A stretch of DNA of 64,000 nt from Nakamurella aerolata (GCF_013002705.1 NZ_JABEND010000002.1:496001-560000); one strand, 5' to 3'; positions 43,308-52,558 are shown, numbered from the stretch's first letter. Numbers and translations: made by a program. The notes: generated by a model not told the origin, from the letters alone.

Positions 43308-44042
43308 TCAGGGACGCGCGGGCGCGGTGGCCGCCGCCGGCCCGGCCAGCCGCTTGGCCGCCGACCTGGCGCCGGTGCTCGCCACCAGCCACAGCCCCAT
43401 CGCCGCGGTCGCGGCGATCTCGGAGAAGACGATGCCGCGTTCCATCAGGCCCAACGGCACCGCGTGCCACCACGGCGGCCCGCCGAAGACCATCCGGGCG
43501 GCGGCAAACACCAACGGCGCCAACCACAACAGCGCGACAACGGCCAGCGTCAGCGCGGCCCGGCGCAGCGCGGTTGCGGCGGCGCTCTCGCCGGCCCTGC
43601 GCCTGGCGGCGAGCGCGATGATGCCAAGCGGTGCACCGATGAAGGCGACAAGGCTGGCCAACCGATGCAGCTGACCGTGCCAGCTGTCGCCCTGCGACCA
43701 ATCCGTCTTCGGGAACACCAGCAGCACCACCAGCGAGATGCCGGCGATCAGCAGCAGCACGGTGCCGAACGACCGAGCGGTCGCCAACCGGGCTCGGATC
43801 ACCCCGGCCACCAGGGCCGCGCAGCCGATGATCAGCGCCGCGATCGCCAGTTGGAATGCCCACTCGCCGTCGGTGAAGACGTAGGCCGAGATGGTGCTGC
43901 CGACTCCCGGCGGCAGGCCGAGCAGCAGGTCGAGGCCGGCCAGCAGGGCCGCGGCCAGCACCGCGGCCGTCGTGGTCACCCCGCCGAGCAGCCGCACACT
44001 CGCGGCCCGATCCCGGCTCCGGCCCGGCGCGACTGTGGTCAT
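43308..44042 (-). CDS. DUF998-family membrane protein
   Basis: A 244-aa protein with six to seven predicted membrane helices. LLIAGISLVVLLVFPKTDW, DSWHGQLHRLASLVAFIGAPLG and the MERGIVFSEIAATAAMGLWL end match the DUF998 pattern, including its conserved H-x3-H. The function is not known. It is convergent with the methyltransferase (21 bp gap) and lies downstream of the oxidoreductase gene on the same strand. Confidence 0.75.
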   Translation of the reverse strand: MTTVAPGRSRDRAASVRLLGGVTTTAAVLAAALLAGLDLLLGLPPGVGSTISAYVFTDGEWAFQLAIAALIIGCAALVAGVIRARLATARSFGTVLLLIAGISLVVLLVFPKTDWSQGDSWHGQLHRLASLVAFIGAPLGIIALAARRRAGESAAATALRRAALTLAVVALLWLAPLVFAAARMVFGGPPWWHAVPLGLMERGIVFSEIAATAAMGLWLVASTGARSAAKRLAGPAAATAPARP

Positions 44043-44127
44043 GTCAACCGACAGTACCGACGGCAGCGCAGATCCGGCTCGGCCCTGGTGGGGGATTCAT
44101 CGGGATCAGTTGTGATGTCGATGCGGC

Positions 44128-45402
44128 TCAGGGACGGACCGGCCGGCCGCCGGTGGCAGCGCTGCGGTAGGCGGCGTCGGTGAGCGCGCACACGGTGACG
44201 GCCCGGTCGGCGTCCAGATAATCCGGGACGGGGGCGCCGCGGGCGGCCCGCAGCAGCGCAAGGGTGGGCACCGTCGGGTCGTACGCGGACGGCAGCCACT
44301 GCTGGTGCACCACCGGCGGCGGTTCGTCCCGGACGTCGGGCCGCTGGTGCCGCTGCACCGCGTTCTGCGCGTGCGGCTGCACCTGGGGCGACGCTTGTGG
44401 CCGGACCGGCCGGACCGACCCGACCGGCCGGACCGCGGAGCGCAACTCGCCGAGCCAGCCGTCCGTGGTTGCCGCGGTGTCGGCGGTGCCGGAGTCGGCG
44501 GGTCCGGGGGTGCCGGCGTCAGCCGGGGTGGCCGCGCGGGATGCGGTGGCCGGGCTGGGGCCGGTCAGCGGGCCGGAGTCGAGTGACAGCTGACCGGACG
44601 ACCCGGCGATGTCCAGCCGCCAGTGCGGGGCCGGCCGGTCCGGCAGGGTGGCCGAGCTGGTGAGCACCAGCTGGCCGCCGTCGGCGCGGGTCAGCGTGAG
44701 GGCGGCGTGCCGGTCGATCCAGGGCCGCACCGCCGCGCCGGGAGCTGGTTCCGGGGGTGGGAAGGTCTGCGCTGCAACGGTTTCGGCGTCAATTCCGCCG
44801 AGCAGCCAGTCGATCATCCCGAGCTGGTGCGACATCGATACCGCCAGCGTGCCGCCCGCGGAAATCTCCGGGTCGGTGTAGGTGGCCGGCCCGGTGGACA
44901 ACAGCTCGCCGATGCCCACCGCCAGGTGGCACACCAACTGCTCGATGCGCCCGAGCCGCCCGGACGCCAGCAGCTCACCGGCGGCGGCGAACAGTGGGGT
45001 AGCGGGCCAGCCGAAGCCGACCAGCAGCCGCCGCCCGGCTGCGGCGGCGGTGTCCCGCAGCGCCGCCGCCTGCGCGGCGTTCGGGGCGAATGGCTTCTCC
45101 ACCAACACGTCCGCACCCCGGCGGAGCGCCGCCGTCGCCATGTCCAGGTGCGCGGCCGGCGGACTCGACACCACAACGACATCGGGTTCTCTCGCCAGCG
45201 CTGCCCGCCAGTCGGCCACCGGTGGCGGCATCCCTGGCAGTTGCCCGATGCGTTGCCGCGCAACCGGATCGGGGGAGGAGACCGCCACCACCTGGCACCC
45301 CGGGTCGCTCAGCAGCGCCGGCAGGTGCGCGGTCTGCGACCAGCCGCCGGCGGACAGCACCGCCGCCGTCAGCGGGGTGGTCGGCACGCATGGGTCTGTC
45401 AC
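44128..45402 (-). CDS. Gfo/Idh/MocA-family oxidoreductase
   Basis: The 424-aa protein has an N-terminal Rossmann domain (AVLSAGGWSQTAHLPALL, then DVVVVSSPPAAH), the family EKP motif in ADVLVEKPFAPN and a C-terminal alpha/beta domain (GTLAVSMSHQLGMIDWLLGG). The dinucleotide-binding loop is GGWSQ instead of the usual GxGxxG. Residues 285-340 are an Ala/Pro-rich insertion. It would oxidise or reduce a sugar, sugar lactone or inositol. It follows the ABC importer genes after a 90-bp gap and probably processes the imported substrate. GTG start. Confidence 0.8.
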   Translation of the reverse strand: MTDPCVPTTPLTAAVLSAGGWSQTAHLPALLSDPGCQVVAVSSPDPVARQRIGQLPGMPPPVADWRAALAREPDVVVVSSPPAAHLDMATAALRRGADVLVEKPFAPNAAQAAALRDTAAAAGRRLLVGFGWPATPLFAAAGELLASGRLGRIEQLVCHLAVGIGELLSTGPATYTDPEISAGGTLAVSMSHQLGMIDWLLGGIDAETVAAQTFPPPEPAPGAAVRPWIDRHAALTLTRADGGQLVLTSSATLPDRPAPHWRLDIAGSSGQLSLDSGPLTGPSPATASRAATPADAGTPGPADSGTADTAATTDGWLGELRSAVRPVGSVRPVRPQASPQVQPHAQNAVQRHQRPDVRDEPPPVVHQQWLPSAYDPTVPTLALLRAARGAPVPDYLDADRAVTVCALTDAAYRSAATGGRPVRP

Positions 45403-45446
45403 GGTTGTCTCGTCACGGTTGTGTCGTCACGCTGTCTCGTCACGCC
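45394..45446. repeat. Four 13-14-bp tandem repeats at the 5' end of the Gfo/Idh gene
   Basis: Units of the form GTCTCGTCACGGTT are repeated four times with small changes (45394-45406, 45407-45420, 45421-45433, 45434-45446). They reach the GTG start of the oxidoreductase, so no normal ribosome site is present. Slippage here may have altered translation initiation. Confidence 0.75.
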
Positions 45447-45492
45447 GCTCCGGACGCGTCCTTGACGGGCGGCGGTGCCGTGGCACCGGGCG

Positions 45493-46443
45493 CTACTTGT
45501 CATAGCCGGAGGCCAGGGCGCCGACAACGTAGCGCTGGAAGATCAACACCAGTACCACCGGTGGCAGCAGCGCCAGCACGGTTGCGGCAGCCAGCGAGTT
45601 CCACGAGAACGCCTGCACCGACTGGAATCCGACCAGCAACGGCGGAACGGTGAGCTGATCGGTCAGCACCAGCGCGTAGAAGAACTCGCTCCAGGCCTCA
45701 AGAAAGACCAGCACGCCGGCGGCCACCAATCCGGGCCGGGCCAGCGGCGCCACCACCAGCAGCAACGTCTGGATGCGCCCCGCCCCGTCGATCCTGGCGG
45801 CCTCCTCCACCTCGATCGGCAGCTGGTCGAAGTAGTTCTTCAGGATGAGAATGGCCAGCGGCAGGGTGATGACGTTGTAACTGATCACCAGCGCCCACGG
45901 GGTGTCCAACAACCGCAGGATGCGCATCGCGGCGAAGATCGGCCCGACAACGGCGATGGCGGGCACCACCCGGCTGACGATGATCGAGGTCTGGAACGCG
46001 CGCGACCCCCGGAACGGGTACCGCGACATCGCGTAGGCGGCAACGCCTGCCACCACCAGGTTGACGATCACCACAACAACGGCCACCAGCAGGCTGTTGC
46101 CGATGGCGGCGACCAGTCGCGACGATCCGCTCTCCGAGCCGAAAGAGGTGCCCTCGGTGCGGCCCGACAACAGCGCGCTGAAGTTGTCAACAGTGACCGC
46201 CTTCGGCACGAAGCTGAACCCGCCGGTGCTGGAGGCGGGGGTCAACGCGGACACCACCAAGAACCACACCGGGATCAGCACCCAGCCGGCAAACAGCAAC
46301 GCACACAGGTAGATCAGCACGGTCAGCGGCCACGGGCGGCGGCGGCCGGGATTGCTGCGCACCCGCCGCTTGGTCGGTGCGCCGGCGGTGGTTGCGGCTG
46401 GGGCGGTGCCGGTGCTGCTGGGCGCCGGGGTCCTGGTCGTCAT
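45493..46443 (-). CDS. Carbohydrate ABC transporter permease (MalG-like)
   Basis: The 316-aa protein has six membrane helices after a 35-residue polar tail. The cytoplasmic EAA loop is seen as EVEEAARIDGAGRIQTLLLVVAPLARPGL, and the second-permease hallmark ALVISYNVITLPLAILILKNYF is clear. It pairs with the upstream permease; no ATPase gene lies nearby, so a shared MsiK-type ATPase is likely. The ATG overlaps the upstream stop by 4 bp. The frame continues upstream without homology to this family. Confidence 0.88.
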   Translation of the reverse strand: MTTRTPAPSSTGTAPAATTAGAPTKRRVRSNPGRRRPWPLTVLIYLCALLFAGWVLIPVWFLVVSALTPASSTGGFSFVPKAVTVDNFSALLSGRTEGTSFGSESGSSRLVAAIGNSLLVAVVVVIVNLVVAGVAAYAMSRYPFRGSRAFQTSIIVSRVVPAIAVVGPIFAAMRILRLLDTPWALVISYNVITLPLAILILKNYFDQLPIEVEEAARIDGAGRIQTLLLVVAPLARPGLVAAGVLVFLEAWSEFFYALVLTDQLTVPPLLVGFQSVQAFSWNSLAAATVLALLPPVVLVLIFQRYVVGALASGYDK

Positions 46444-47423
46444 CGGGTCACCGCGCCGTTGTCTGAGCGGGCCACCAGCCGAACCGTCAGCAGCCCGCCG
46501 AGCAGCGCCAGCACCGCCAACACCACAGCCAGTGCCGAGCCCAGCCCGATGTTGGTCACCACGAACAACTGTCGGTACACCACGATGCTCAACACCTGGG
46601 TGGCATCGCCGGGGCCGCCCTGCGTCATCGCAAAGATCACGTCGAAGCTGAGAAAGGCGTAGATCACGTTCAGCACCGTCACGGTGGCGGTGACCGGGCG
46701 CAGCCACGGCAGGGTCAGGTAGCGAAAGCGTTGCCAGACACCGGCTCCGTCCAGCTGCGCGGCCTCGGCCATGTCGGTCGGCATGGTCTGCAGGCCGGCC
46801 AGGAAGAGAATGCCGGCGAAGCTGGCCTGCCGCCAGATCGATGCCACCGTCACCAGAATCAGCGCCGACGTCGGGTCCGCCAGGTAGTCGCGTTGGCCGT
46901 CCTGCAGACCGATGCCGGTGAGCAGCACGTTCAGGCCCCCGACGTCGCCGTCGGCGAACCAGCGCCAGAGGATACCGAGCACCAGCCACGGCATCGCCCA
47001 CGGAATGATGAGCAGCGTGCGGCACAGCCCGCGGCCGACGAAACGCTGGTTCAGCAGCACCGCGATGGCCAGCCCGAGCACCGTCGAACCGACAACGAAG
47101 CCGATCGAGAACAGCAGCGTGGTAAGCGCCGATTTCCAGAACACCTCGCTGGACAGCACGGTGCCGTAGTTGCTGAGACCGACAAACGGTCCGAGGTGCC
47201 GACCCGACGCCGGCGGGCGAAATACGCTGTACACCACGGTGATCACCGTGGGAATCACCATCAGCGCGGCCAGGATGACGATGGCCGGTGACGTCATCAG
47301 CAGGCCGAACCGGCGCCGGGACCTGGCCGCAGGATGGTTCCGGTCGGTGTCGCCGGGCCGGTTGCCTGAGCCGGCGGCCGGTCGCCCGGTGGGCGCCATG
47401 GTCCCGGTAGCGGTGGGACTCAC
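46440..47423 (-). CDS. Carbohydrate ABC transporter permease (MalF-like)
   Basis: The 327-aa permease has six predicted helices and the EAA loop DMAEAAQLDGAGVWQRFRYLTLPWLRPV, followed by the FDVIFAMTQGGPGDAT signature of first permeases in sugar importers. It starts at GTG 47423, overlapping the stop of the solute-binding protein gene by 4 bp (GTGA), and is coupled to the MalG-like gene downstream. The substrate is inferred to be a sugar or sugar acid from context only. Confidence 0.88.
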   Translation of the reverse strand: MSPTATGTMAPTGRPAAGSGNRPGDTDRNHPAARSRRRFGLLMTSPAIVILAALMVIPTVITVVYSVFRPPASGRHLGPFVGLSNYGTVLSSEVFWKSALTTLLFSIGFVVGSTVLGLAIAVLLNQRFVGRGLCRTLLIIPWAMPWLVLGILWRWFADGDVGGLNVLLTGIGLQDGQRDYLADPTSALILVTVASIWRQASFAGILFLAGLQTMPTDMAEAAQLDGAGVWQRFRYLTLPWLRPVTATVTVLNVIYAFLSFDVIFAMTQGGPGDATQVLSIVVYRQLFVVTNIGLGSALAVVLAVLALLGGLLTVRLVARSDNGAVTR

Positions 47424-48766
47424 AGGCCACCGTCCTTTCGAGTAGCCCGCGCCGCGTCGGCCAGATCGGCCACGCACTGGCGGGGAGAGTTCTGCCCGAG
47501 CAGCAACCCGTGCACCAGATCGCCCACCTTGGCCTGGAATCCCGGGTACCAGGTCTCGGTGCGGGCCGGCACCACTTGTGAGCCCGAGGCAAAGGTGCGA
47601 TCCAGCAACGTCAGGTCGTAATAGTCCGGATATGCCTGTTGCACAGCGGGATCGGTGAAGAACCCGCGGTAGGGGGCCGCCAACCCCGCAGCCTTGGCCC
47701 ACTGCGTCGAAACGGTGAACTTGCCGGCCGCGTCCTTCCAGCCGTAGTAGCGCATCAACGCCCACGCGTCGGTGCGGGCCGGCGGCTGCGACACCGCCCC
47801 CATCTGCAGTACCTCGCCGATCTGCAGGGTCTGCACGGCGCCCATCGCCAACTGCACATGCTGCGCCTGCGGACCGTCCAACTGCCGCACCGTGGACAGG
47901 AAATAGTGGTGCAGCGCAAAGAAACTCGCCTCGCCGTTCGCCATCAGGCCGGCGCTCTTGGCCGGGTCGTCGGTCAGCGCCGAGGTCGGGGTGAGGCCCT
48001 CGCGATACATGCTCTGCCACCAGGCCAGCACGTCCTCCGACGTCGGGTCGTCGGCGAACACCGGGTCGCCGGCATCGTTGAACGGCACCACCCCCTCGCT
48101 GAGCAGGTACCGGATCAGGAACTCCTCGCAGTACTCCTTGACCCAGTACGACACGTAGGGGGTGGGCTGGCCCGCGGACTTGAGGGCCTTGCACTGTCGG
48201 TAGGTCTGCTCCAGTCCGACGGGCGGGTCGGCAAAACCGTGTTGGCGCAGCAGCTCCGCGTTGTACATCAGCATGTGGACGGCGGAGAAGTACGGGACCG
48301 ACAGCACCTGCCCGCTCGCAGTCACGTGCCGCTCCCGCGCCGATGGATACAGCTCGTCGAGCAGCTGGTCGATCTGCGGTTGCCCGGCCAGGTCGGCTGC
48401 CCATTCCTCCTGCACGAATTTCCGGCTGTTGTACGAGTAGTTGTAGTAGACGTGTGGGATGTCGCCGCCGCGCAGCCTGGTCTGCAGTGCTGCGCCATAT
48501 CCCAACGACGGCAACACATTCACCTCGACCGGCACCGTCGACTGCGCGCTCCACTGCGACACCAGCGACTGGATGGTCTGTGGCTGGAAGTCCCAGGTGA
48601 GCAGGTTGAGGGTGCCGGTCCATTCCGGTTCCACTGTGCACCCGGTCAACGTGCCGAGGCCGCCGACCGCGGCGGTGCCGGCCAGCCCGGCCAACCCGGC
48701 CCAGCGCAGCGCTGAACGGCGACTGAGGGTCGCTCCGGCGGCAGGGGATGGTGGTGCAGTCATCAT
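47420..48766 (-). CDS. ABC transporter solute-binding lipoprotein (carbohydrate type)
   Basis: The 448-aa protein has a twin-arginine-like leader (SRRSALRW) running into a hydrophobic segment and a lipobox Leu-Thr-Gly-Cys (Cys43). The mature part has the family 1 extracellular sugar-binding pattern (NLLTWDFQPQTIQSLVSQW, VEVNVLPSLGYGAALQTRL, the FADDPTSEDVLAWW region). It captures the ligand and delivers it to the two permeases encoded next. The ATG overlaps the lactonase stop. Confidence 0.86.
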   Translation of the reverse strand: MMTAPPSPAAGATLSRRSALRWAGLAGLAGTAAVGGLGTLTGCTVEPEWTGTLNLLTWDFQPQTIQSLVSQWSAQSTVPVEVNVLPSLGYGAALQTRLRGGDIPHVYYNYSYNSRKFVQEEWAADLAGQPQIDQLLDELYPSARERHVTASGQVLSVPYFSAVHMLMYNAELLRQHGFADPPVGLEQTYRQCKALKSAGQPTPYVSYWVKEYCEEFLIRYLLSEGVVPFNDAGDPVFADDPTSEDVLAWWQSMYREGLTPTSALTDDPAKSAGLMANGEASFFALHHYFLSTVRQLDGPQAQHVQLAMGAVQTLQIGEVLQMGAVSQPPARTDAWALMRYYGWKDAAGKFTVSTQWAKAAGLAAPYRGFFTDPAVQQAYPDYYDLTLLDRTFASGSQVVPARTETWYPGFQAKVGDLVHGLLLGQNSPRQCVADLADAARATRKDGGL

Positions 48767-50163
48767 CGGTCTCGCTGTTCGGTAGGTGACGGCCGGCCCC
48801 CGCGATCAGCGTGCCATGGCAGCAGCCAGGCAGCGCCGGGACACTCCACCAGCGCCGGCGGTTGCGGTCCCGACAGTCCGTCGTCGTCGAGCATCAGCAT
48901 GCTGAGCTGCCCCGAGTCCCAGCCAGCCACCAGCAGTACCCCTGGCTGCGGGCACAGGTGTTGCGGCCATCGGACCCCGCTGGACACCTCGGCCAGCAGC
49001 CGCGGTGCCGGGTCCGCGGCGAACACCGAGATGGTGTCGTGCCCGCGGTTGGCGAAGTAGACAGGGCCGGGAGTGCCTGCGGCACCGGCGATGTCGCCTG
49101 GATAGTTGCGCTCCGAACGGCTGAGCGCGGCGCCGGTTCGCTCGCTTCCCGGCAGCCGCACCCAGGCCGGACGGGCCGGACGGGCCGGACGAGCCGGACG
49201 GGCCGGGACGTCGGCCGGGTCCGTCGCTCCGGCCGAGTCTTGGGACCCGGCTTCCGGCAGCTGCGCCGGCGCTTCGTCCAGGGTTCCCACCAGCAGCTCA
49301 CCGGAGAGCTCCGCGGACACGGCGACCCGCAGCGGATTCGCGGCGCCGGCTTCGGCGCCGGTGGCGACAACGGCATGGGCCGCGGCATCGGCTGCGGTAG
49401 TCACGGAGGTGCCGGTGGTGCCGGCGGCGTCCGTGGTGCCGGCGGTGCCGGCCGCACCGGCGGGCACGCCGACGGCGGTGCTGGGGTGCTGCGGGTCGGG
49501 CAGCAGCACCAGATGCCGTGGGCCGGCGCCGGGCGGGGTCGCCCACCGCCCGGTGGGCAGTAGCCGGCCGGACGGGTCGATCCGCATGCGCCGCAACAGG
49601 TCCGCACCGAGATCGGTGATTAGCAGCTGCCCGTCGGACAGTGTTGTCAGCTGGTGCGGGTGCGGCGCCTTTTGCCGTGCCGGCTCGGCGTTGCTGCCGG
49701 CGCCGCCGAGCAGGGTGAGCACCGGATCGCCGCTGGGCCAACCGGTTTCGTCCAGCGGTATGGCCGCCACCGTGCCCGAGGTGTAGTTGGCGACCAGCAG
49801 CCAGTGCCCGTCCGCGGCGACCGCGAGGTGACAGGGCTCGGCGCCGCCGGAGGGCAGCGTCATCGACTCGCCGACCCGGCCGCGCCCGGTCACCCGCCAA
49901 CAGTGCACGGTGCCGTCGTCGCCCTCGCCCGCGGTGCCGTACACCACCGGCAGCGTCGGGTGTGCGGCCAGCGCCGACAGCCGGTCGGCCACGGCCACCA
50001 GCCGCGGAGCCAGCGCCGGATCGCCGTCCCACCAGGTCAGGCCGAACGATCCCGCGGGTTGTCCGGGGTGCGGCCGCTGCGGCCCCGTCGGTAACCACGA
50101 CGGGGCCGGCCTGGTCGCGATCCAGTAGCCCGACCCAGCGTCGGTATCGCCACGAAACGCCAT
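48763..50163 (-). CDS. Lactonase family protein (6-phosphogluconolactonase-like propeller)
   Basis: The 466-aa protein reads as a seven-bladed beta-propeller. LVAVADRLSALAAHPTLPVVYG, PCHLAVAADGHWLLVANYTSGTVAAIPL, KAPHPHQLTTLSDGQLLITDLGADLL, GAGPRHLVLLPD and VYFANRGHDTISVFA are the repeated blade signatures of the YbhE/Pgl family. Ala/Thr- and Pro/Arg-rich inserts (about 245-265 and 320-335) interrupt the blades. It would hydrolyse a sugar lactone made by a dehydrogenase such as the Gfo/Idh protein of this operon. It is the first gene of the operon. The ATG at 50163 lacks a clear ribosome site. Confidence 0.82.
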   Translation of the reverse strand: MAFRGDTDAGSGYWIATRPAPSWLPTGPQRPHPGQPAGSFGLTWWDGDPALAPRLVAVADRLSALAAHPTLPVVYGTAGEGDDGTVHCWRVTGRGRVGESMTLPSGGAEPCHLAVAADGHWLLVANYTSGTVAAIPLDETGWPSGDPVLTLLGGAGSNAEPARQKAPHPHQLTTLSDGQLLITDLGADLLRRMRIDPSGRLLPTGRWATPPGAGPRHLVLLPDPQHPSTAVGVPAGAAGTAGTTDAAGTTGTSVTTAADAAAHAVVATGAEAGAANPLRVAVSAELSGELLVGTLDEAPAQLPEAGSQDSAGATDPADVPARPARPARPARPAWVRLPGSERTGAALSRSERNYPGDIAGAAGTPGPVYFANRGHDTISVFAADPAPRLLAEVSSGVRWPQHLCPQPGVLLVAGWDSGQLSMLMLDDDGLSGPQPPALVECPGAAWLLPWHADRGGRPSPTEQRDR

Positions 50164-50180
50164 CCGCTGATTCAACCAAA

Positions 50181-50192
50181 ACAACGTTTCAT
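50181..50192. promoter_or_regulatory. Possible LacI-type operator upstream of the sugar operon
   Basis: ACAACGTTTCAT has a central AACGTT with partial dyad symmetry and sits 18 bp upstream of the lactonase start, inside an AT-rich stretch. LacI-family sites commonly have a CG centre flanked by such arms. No regulator gene is in view, so this is a weak call. Confidence 0.3.
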
Positions 50193-50290
50193 TCAGGTTT
50201 CGTCGCTGACTCCAGCGGCGGGTCGGACCCTGGGGCGAGCGCCACGGCGGCGCGGCAGGGCGGGGCGGCGGCTGCTGCCTACCATGGGGC

Positions 50291-51298
50291 GTGCCCGCCA
50301 CTCCGCCACTGCCGCAACGGTTCGGGCTGGATCCGGCCAGGATTCGGCTGCCGGCGATCAGCGCCGCGGCGAGCGCCGGCGCCGAGGGTACGCCCGGTAC
50401 CGGCGGTGCTGACGGTGTCGGCGGTACCAGGGACGATGCCGGGGGACCGGCCGGCACCATCAGGGACCACCTGGTCGCGTTGCTGCGCGGCAAGGTGTCC
50501 GCCGAACGGATCGACGGCATGTTCGCCGAGGGCCGCTACGTCGACGACGCCGGGCAGGTGATCACCGCCGACGCGCCCTATCGACCGGGACTGCGGATCT
50601 GGTTCCACCGCGATCTGCCGGACGAACCGCAGGCGCCGTTCCGCGCCGAGGTGCTGTACCGGGACGAGCGCATCGTGGTGGTGGACAAGCCGCACTTCTT
50701 GGCCACCATCCCGCGCGGGCAACACATTCAGCAGACGGTGGTGGTGCAGCTGCGCCGTGAACTCCAGCTGCCGGAACTGGTGCCGGCGCATCGGCTGGAC
50801 CGGGCCACCGCTGGCGTGCTGCTGCTCACCGCCGACCGCCGCTACCGCGGCGCATACCAGAATCTGTTCAGGGATCGCCTGGTGCACAAGCAGTACCGAG
50901 CGGTGGCCGGCTTCACCCCGAAGCTGCGGCTGCCCACAACGGTGACCTCGCACATCGTCAAGGAGCGGGGGGTGCTGCGGGCCTACGAGGTGCCGGGCGT
51001 GCCGCCCAACGCCAGCACCCTGATCGAGCTGATCACGGCAGCGGGCGGCGTTGGGCTCTACCGGCTGACTCCTGAGACCGGCAAGACGCACCAACTGCGG
51101 CTGCATCTGGCCGGGCTTGGCATCGGCATTGTGAACGACCCGTTCTACCCCGATCTGCTGGACGTCCCGCGGGACGATTTCAGCCGACCGCTGCAGCTGC
51201 TGGCCCACACCCTGCGCTTCACCGACCCGATCGACGGCCGGGTCAGGGAGTTCACGTCCCGGCAGCGGCTGCAGCTGGAGCCGGCCCGACCGGGTTGA
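50291..51298 (+). CDS. RluA-family pseudouridine synthase
   Basis: The 335-aa protein starts at GTG 50291. The catalytic motif is PAHRLDRATAGVLLLT (Asp170), with the usual Ser/Thr-Gly replaced by Thr-Ala-Gly. Other motifs are VLYRDERIVVVDKPHFL, KQYRAV and the RNA-binding GLYRLTPETGKTHQLRLHLAGLG. It isomerises uridine in rRNA or tRNA; the exact site is not deducible. A Gly/Ala-rich insert lies at residues 28-50. It diverges from the lactonase operon. Confidence 0.86.
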   Translation: MPATPPLPQRFGLDPARIRLPAISAAASAGAEGTPGTGGADGVGGTRDDAGGPAGTIRDHLVALLRGKVSAERIDGMFAEGRYVDDAGQVITADAPYRPGLRIWFHRDLPDEPQAPFRAEVLYRDERIVVVDKPHFLATIPRGQHIQQTVVVQLRRELQLPELVPAHRLDRATAGVLLLTADRRYRGAYQNLFRDRLVHKQYRAVAGFTPKLRLPTTVTSHIVKERGVLRAYEVPGVPPNASTLIELITAAGGVGLYRLTPETGKTHQLRLHLAGLGIGIVNDPFYPDLLDVPRDDFSRPLQLLAHTLRFTDPIDGRVREFTSRQRLQLEPARPG

Positions 51299-51457
51299 CC
51301 GGACGCCGGGGCCGGCGGCAGCTGCGAGCTGGATAGATCTGGACGGAACCGCACGGCGGGGGCAGCGTCGTATCAACAGTTCCGGGGAACGCGACCGCAG
51401 GGCCGCGTACCGGCAGCGAACGACACGTCAACCAGAACGCATCGCGGGGAGAGCATC

Positions 51458-52303
51458 ATGAATTTCATCCGACGCACCACTGTCGCGGCCGGCGCGGGTC
51501 TGCTGGCGCTGATCGGCGCTGCCGCGCCTGCCGTCGCGATGCCGGCGCCGACCGAATCGACCGCGCCGGCCCAGCAAACCGTGCCGGCCGCGGTGGCGAG
51601 CACCTTCCGGTCCATGGCCGACGTGCTGCGCAGCTACGTGTTCACCACCGACCTCGCGACGCTGCCGGAGGCGCAGCGGGCCGTGCGCGCGTCGGTGATC
51701 GATCCGGCGCAGGCCGCCGAGGTTTCCGCAGCCATCAAGAAGATGCCGGCGGCTCAGGCCACGCAGCCGCGCACCGGCACGGTGTTCTCGGTCGAGCCGT
51801 TGCGCGAGGGCGCGGTCAGTTCGGCCATCGCCTTCTACATGGCCGAGCTGAAACCCGCGAACGAGCCGCCGTACGGCTATCAGGTGCTGCAGTGGACCTG
51901 GTCGTACCGCGACGACGCGGCCGCCAGCGCCGCTCTCACCAGGCACCTGGAATTCTTGAAGTCGGATCAGCTCGATTTCGGTGATCTCGAGGCCGACGGC
52001 TCGTACGAGGACATGCGGGTGACGTCGCTGACCAACGGCGGCTACAGCGACATCAACGACGGCTACCTGGTGCAGTCCAGCTGGCGCGGGACCAGCGAGG
52101 GTGCCTTCTACTTCCGTGAGGGCAATGTCGTCACCAAACTGCAGGCGCAGGAGTACTTCGACAACAAGACCTCCGCGCCCACCCGCGGTGCCTTCGCGCT
52201 GGCCGACACGCTGGCCAAGCGGCAGGCCAGCACCCACGGTGCCGCGACCGTCACCCCCGCGGTCCAGCAGCTGGAGACCACCCCCATCGACCGGCAGCGC
52301 TGA
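51458..52303 (+). CDS. Secreted protein of unknown function
   Basis: The 281-aa product has a clear signal peptide (MNFIRRTTVAAGAGLLALIG to Ala-Val-Ala, cleavage near residue 27). The mature part is a mixed alpha/beta sequence with no family I recognise. It has several aromatic-rich strands (EPPYGYQVLQWTWSYRDD, GYSDINDGYLVQSSWRGTSEGAFYFREGNVV) and no cysteines, so no disulfides. It could be a small extracellular binding or inhibitor-like protein, but nothing in the context says which. It is preceded by GGGGAGAG and followed by a strong terminator. Confidence 0.8.
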   Translation: MNFIRRTTVAAGAGLLALIGAAAPAVAMPAPTESTAPAQQTVPAAVASTFRSMADVLRSYVFTTDLATLPEAQRAVRASVIDPAQAAEVSAAIKKMPAAQATQPRTGTVFSVEPLREGAVSSAIAFYMAELKPANEPPYGYQVLQWTWSYRDDAAASAALTRHLEFLKSDQLDFGDLEADGSYEDMRVTSLTNGGYSDINDGYLVQSSWRGTSEGAFYFREGNVVTKLQAQEYFDNKTSAPTRGAFALADTLAKRQASTHGAATVTPAVQQLETTPIDRQR

Positions 52304-52333
52304 GGCGCTCCGCCGCACGTCGACTCGACAACA

Positions 52334-52373
52334 CCGATGTTGACCGTCACCGTGAGGTGGCGGTCAACATCGG
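52334..52373 (+). terminator. Hairpin terminator after the secreted-protein gene
   Basis: The stem CCGATGTTGACCG (52334-52346) pairs with 52361-52373. CACC and GGTG inside extend it by four more pairs across one T-G wobble, leaving a 4-nt GTGA loop. It lies 31 bp after the stop and isolates the spc operon from upstream transcription. Confidence 0.88.
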
Positions 52374-52518
52374 CATGTTGCCGACCACCGCCGGGTCGGT
52401 GCCGGTGGCCACCCTGAGATGAGTGAACGCCCGTACCGGCGCGGGCACGCGCGGATGAGTCAACGACCCGACCGGCGGGCGTCGTGGACGAGTCCATCTG
52501 TGAGTGAACCCGGGCGAT

Positions 52519-52547
52519 TTGGGGAACGGCCGACCGATCGGTACAGT
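52519..52547 (+). promoter_or_regulatory. Putative promoter of the spc operon
   Basis: TTGGGG (52519-52524) and TACAGT (52542-52547) are 17 bp apart. The predicted RNA start near 52554 gives a leader of about 250 nt before rplN. A separate promoter is required here because a terminator precedes the region and rpsQ is 14.8 kb away. Confidence 0.55.
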
Positions 52548-52558
52548 TGACGGCGGTC

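Noticed and set aside
38060-52300. Integrative element or prophage inserted in the ribosomal operon
   Set aside because: No integrase, transposase, tRNA end or flanking direct repeat was found. The gene content is ordinary chromosomal, so rearrangement is more likely than an element.
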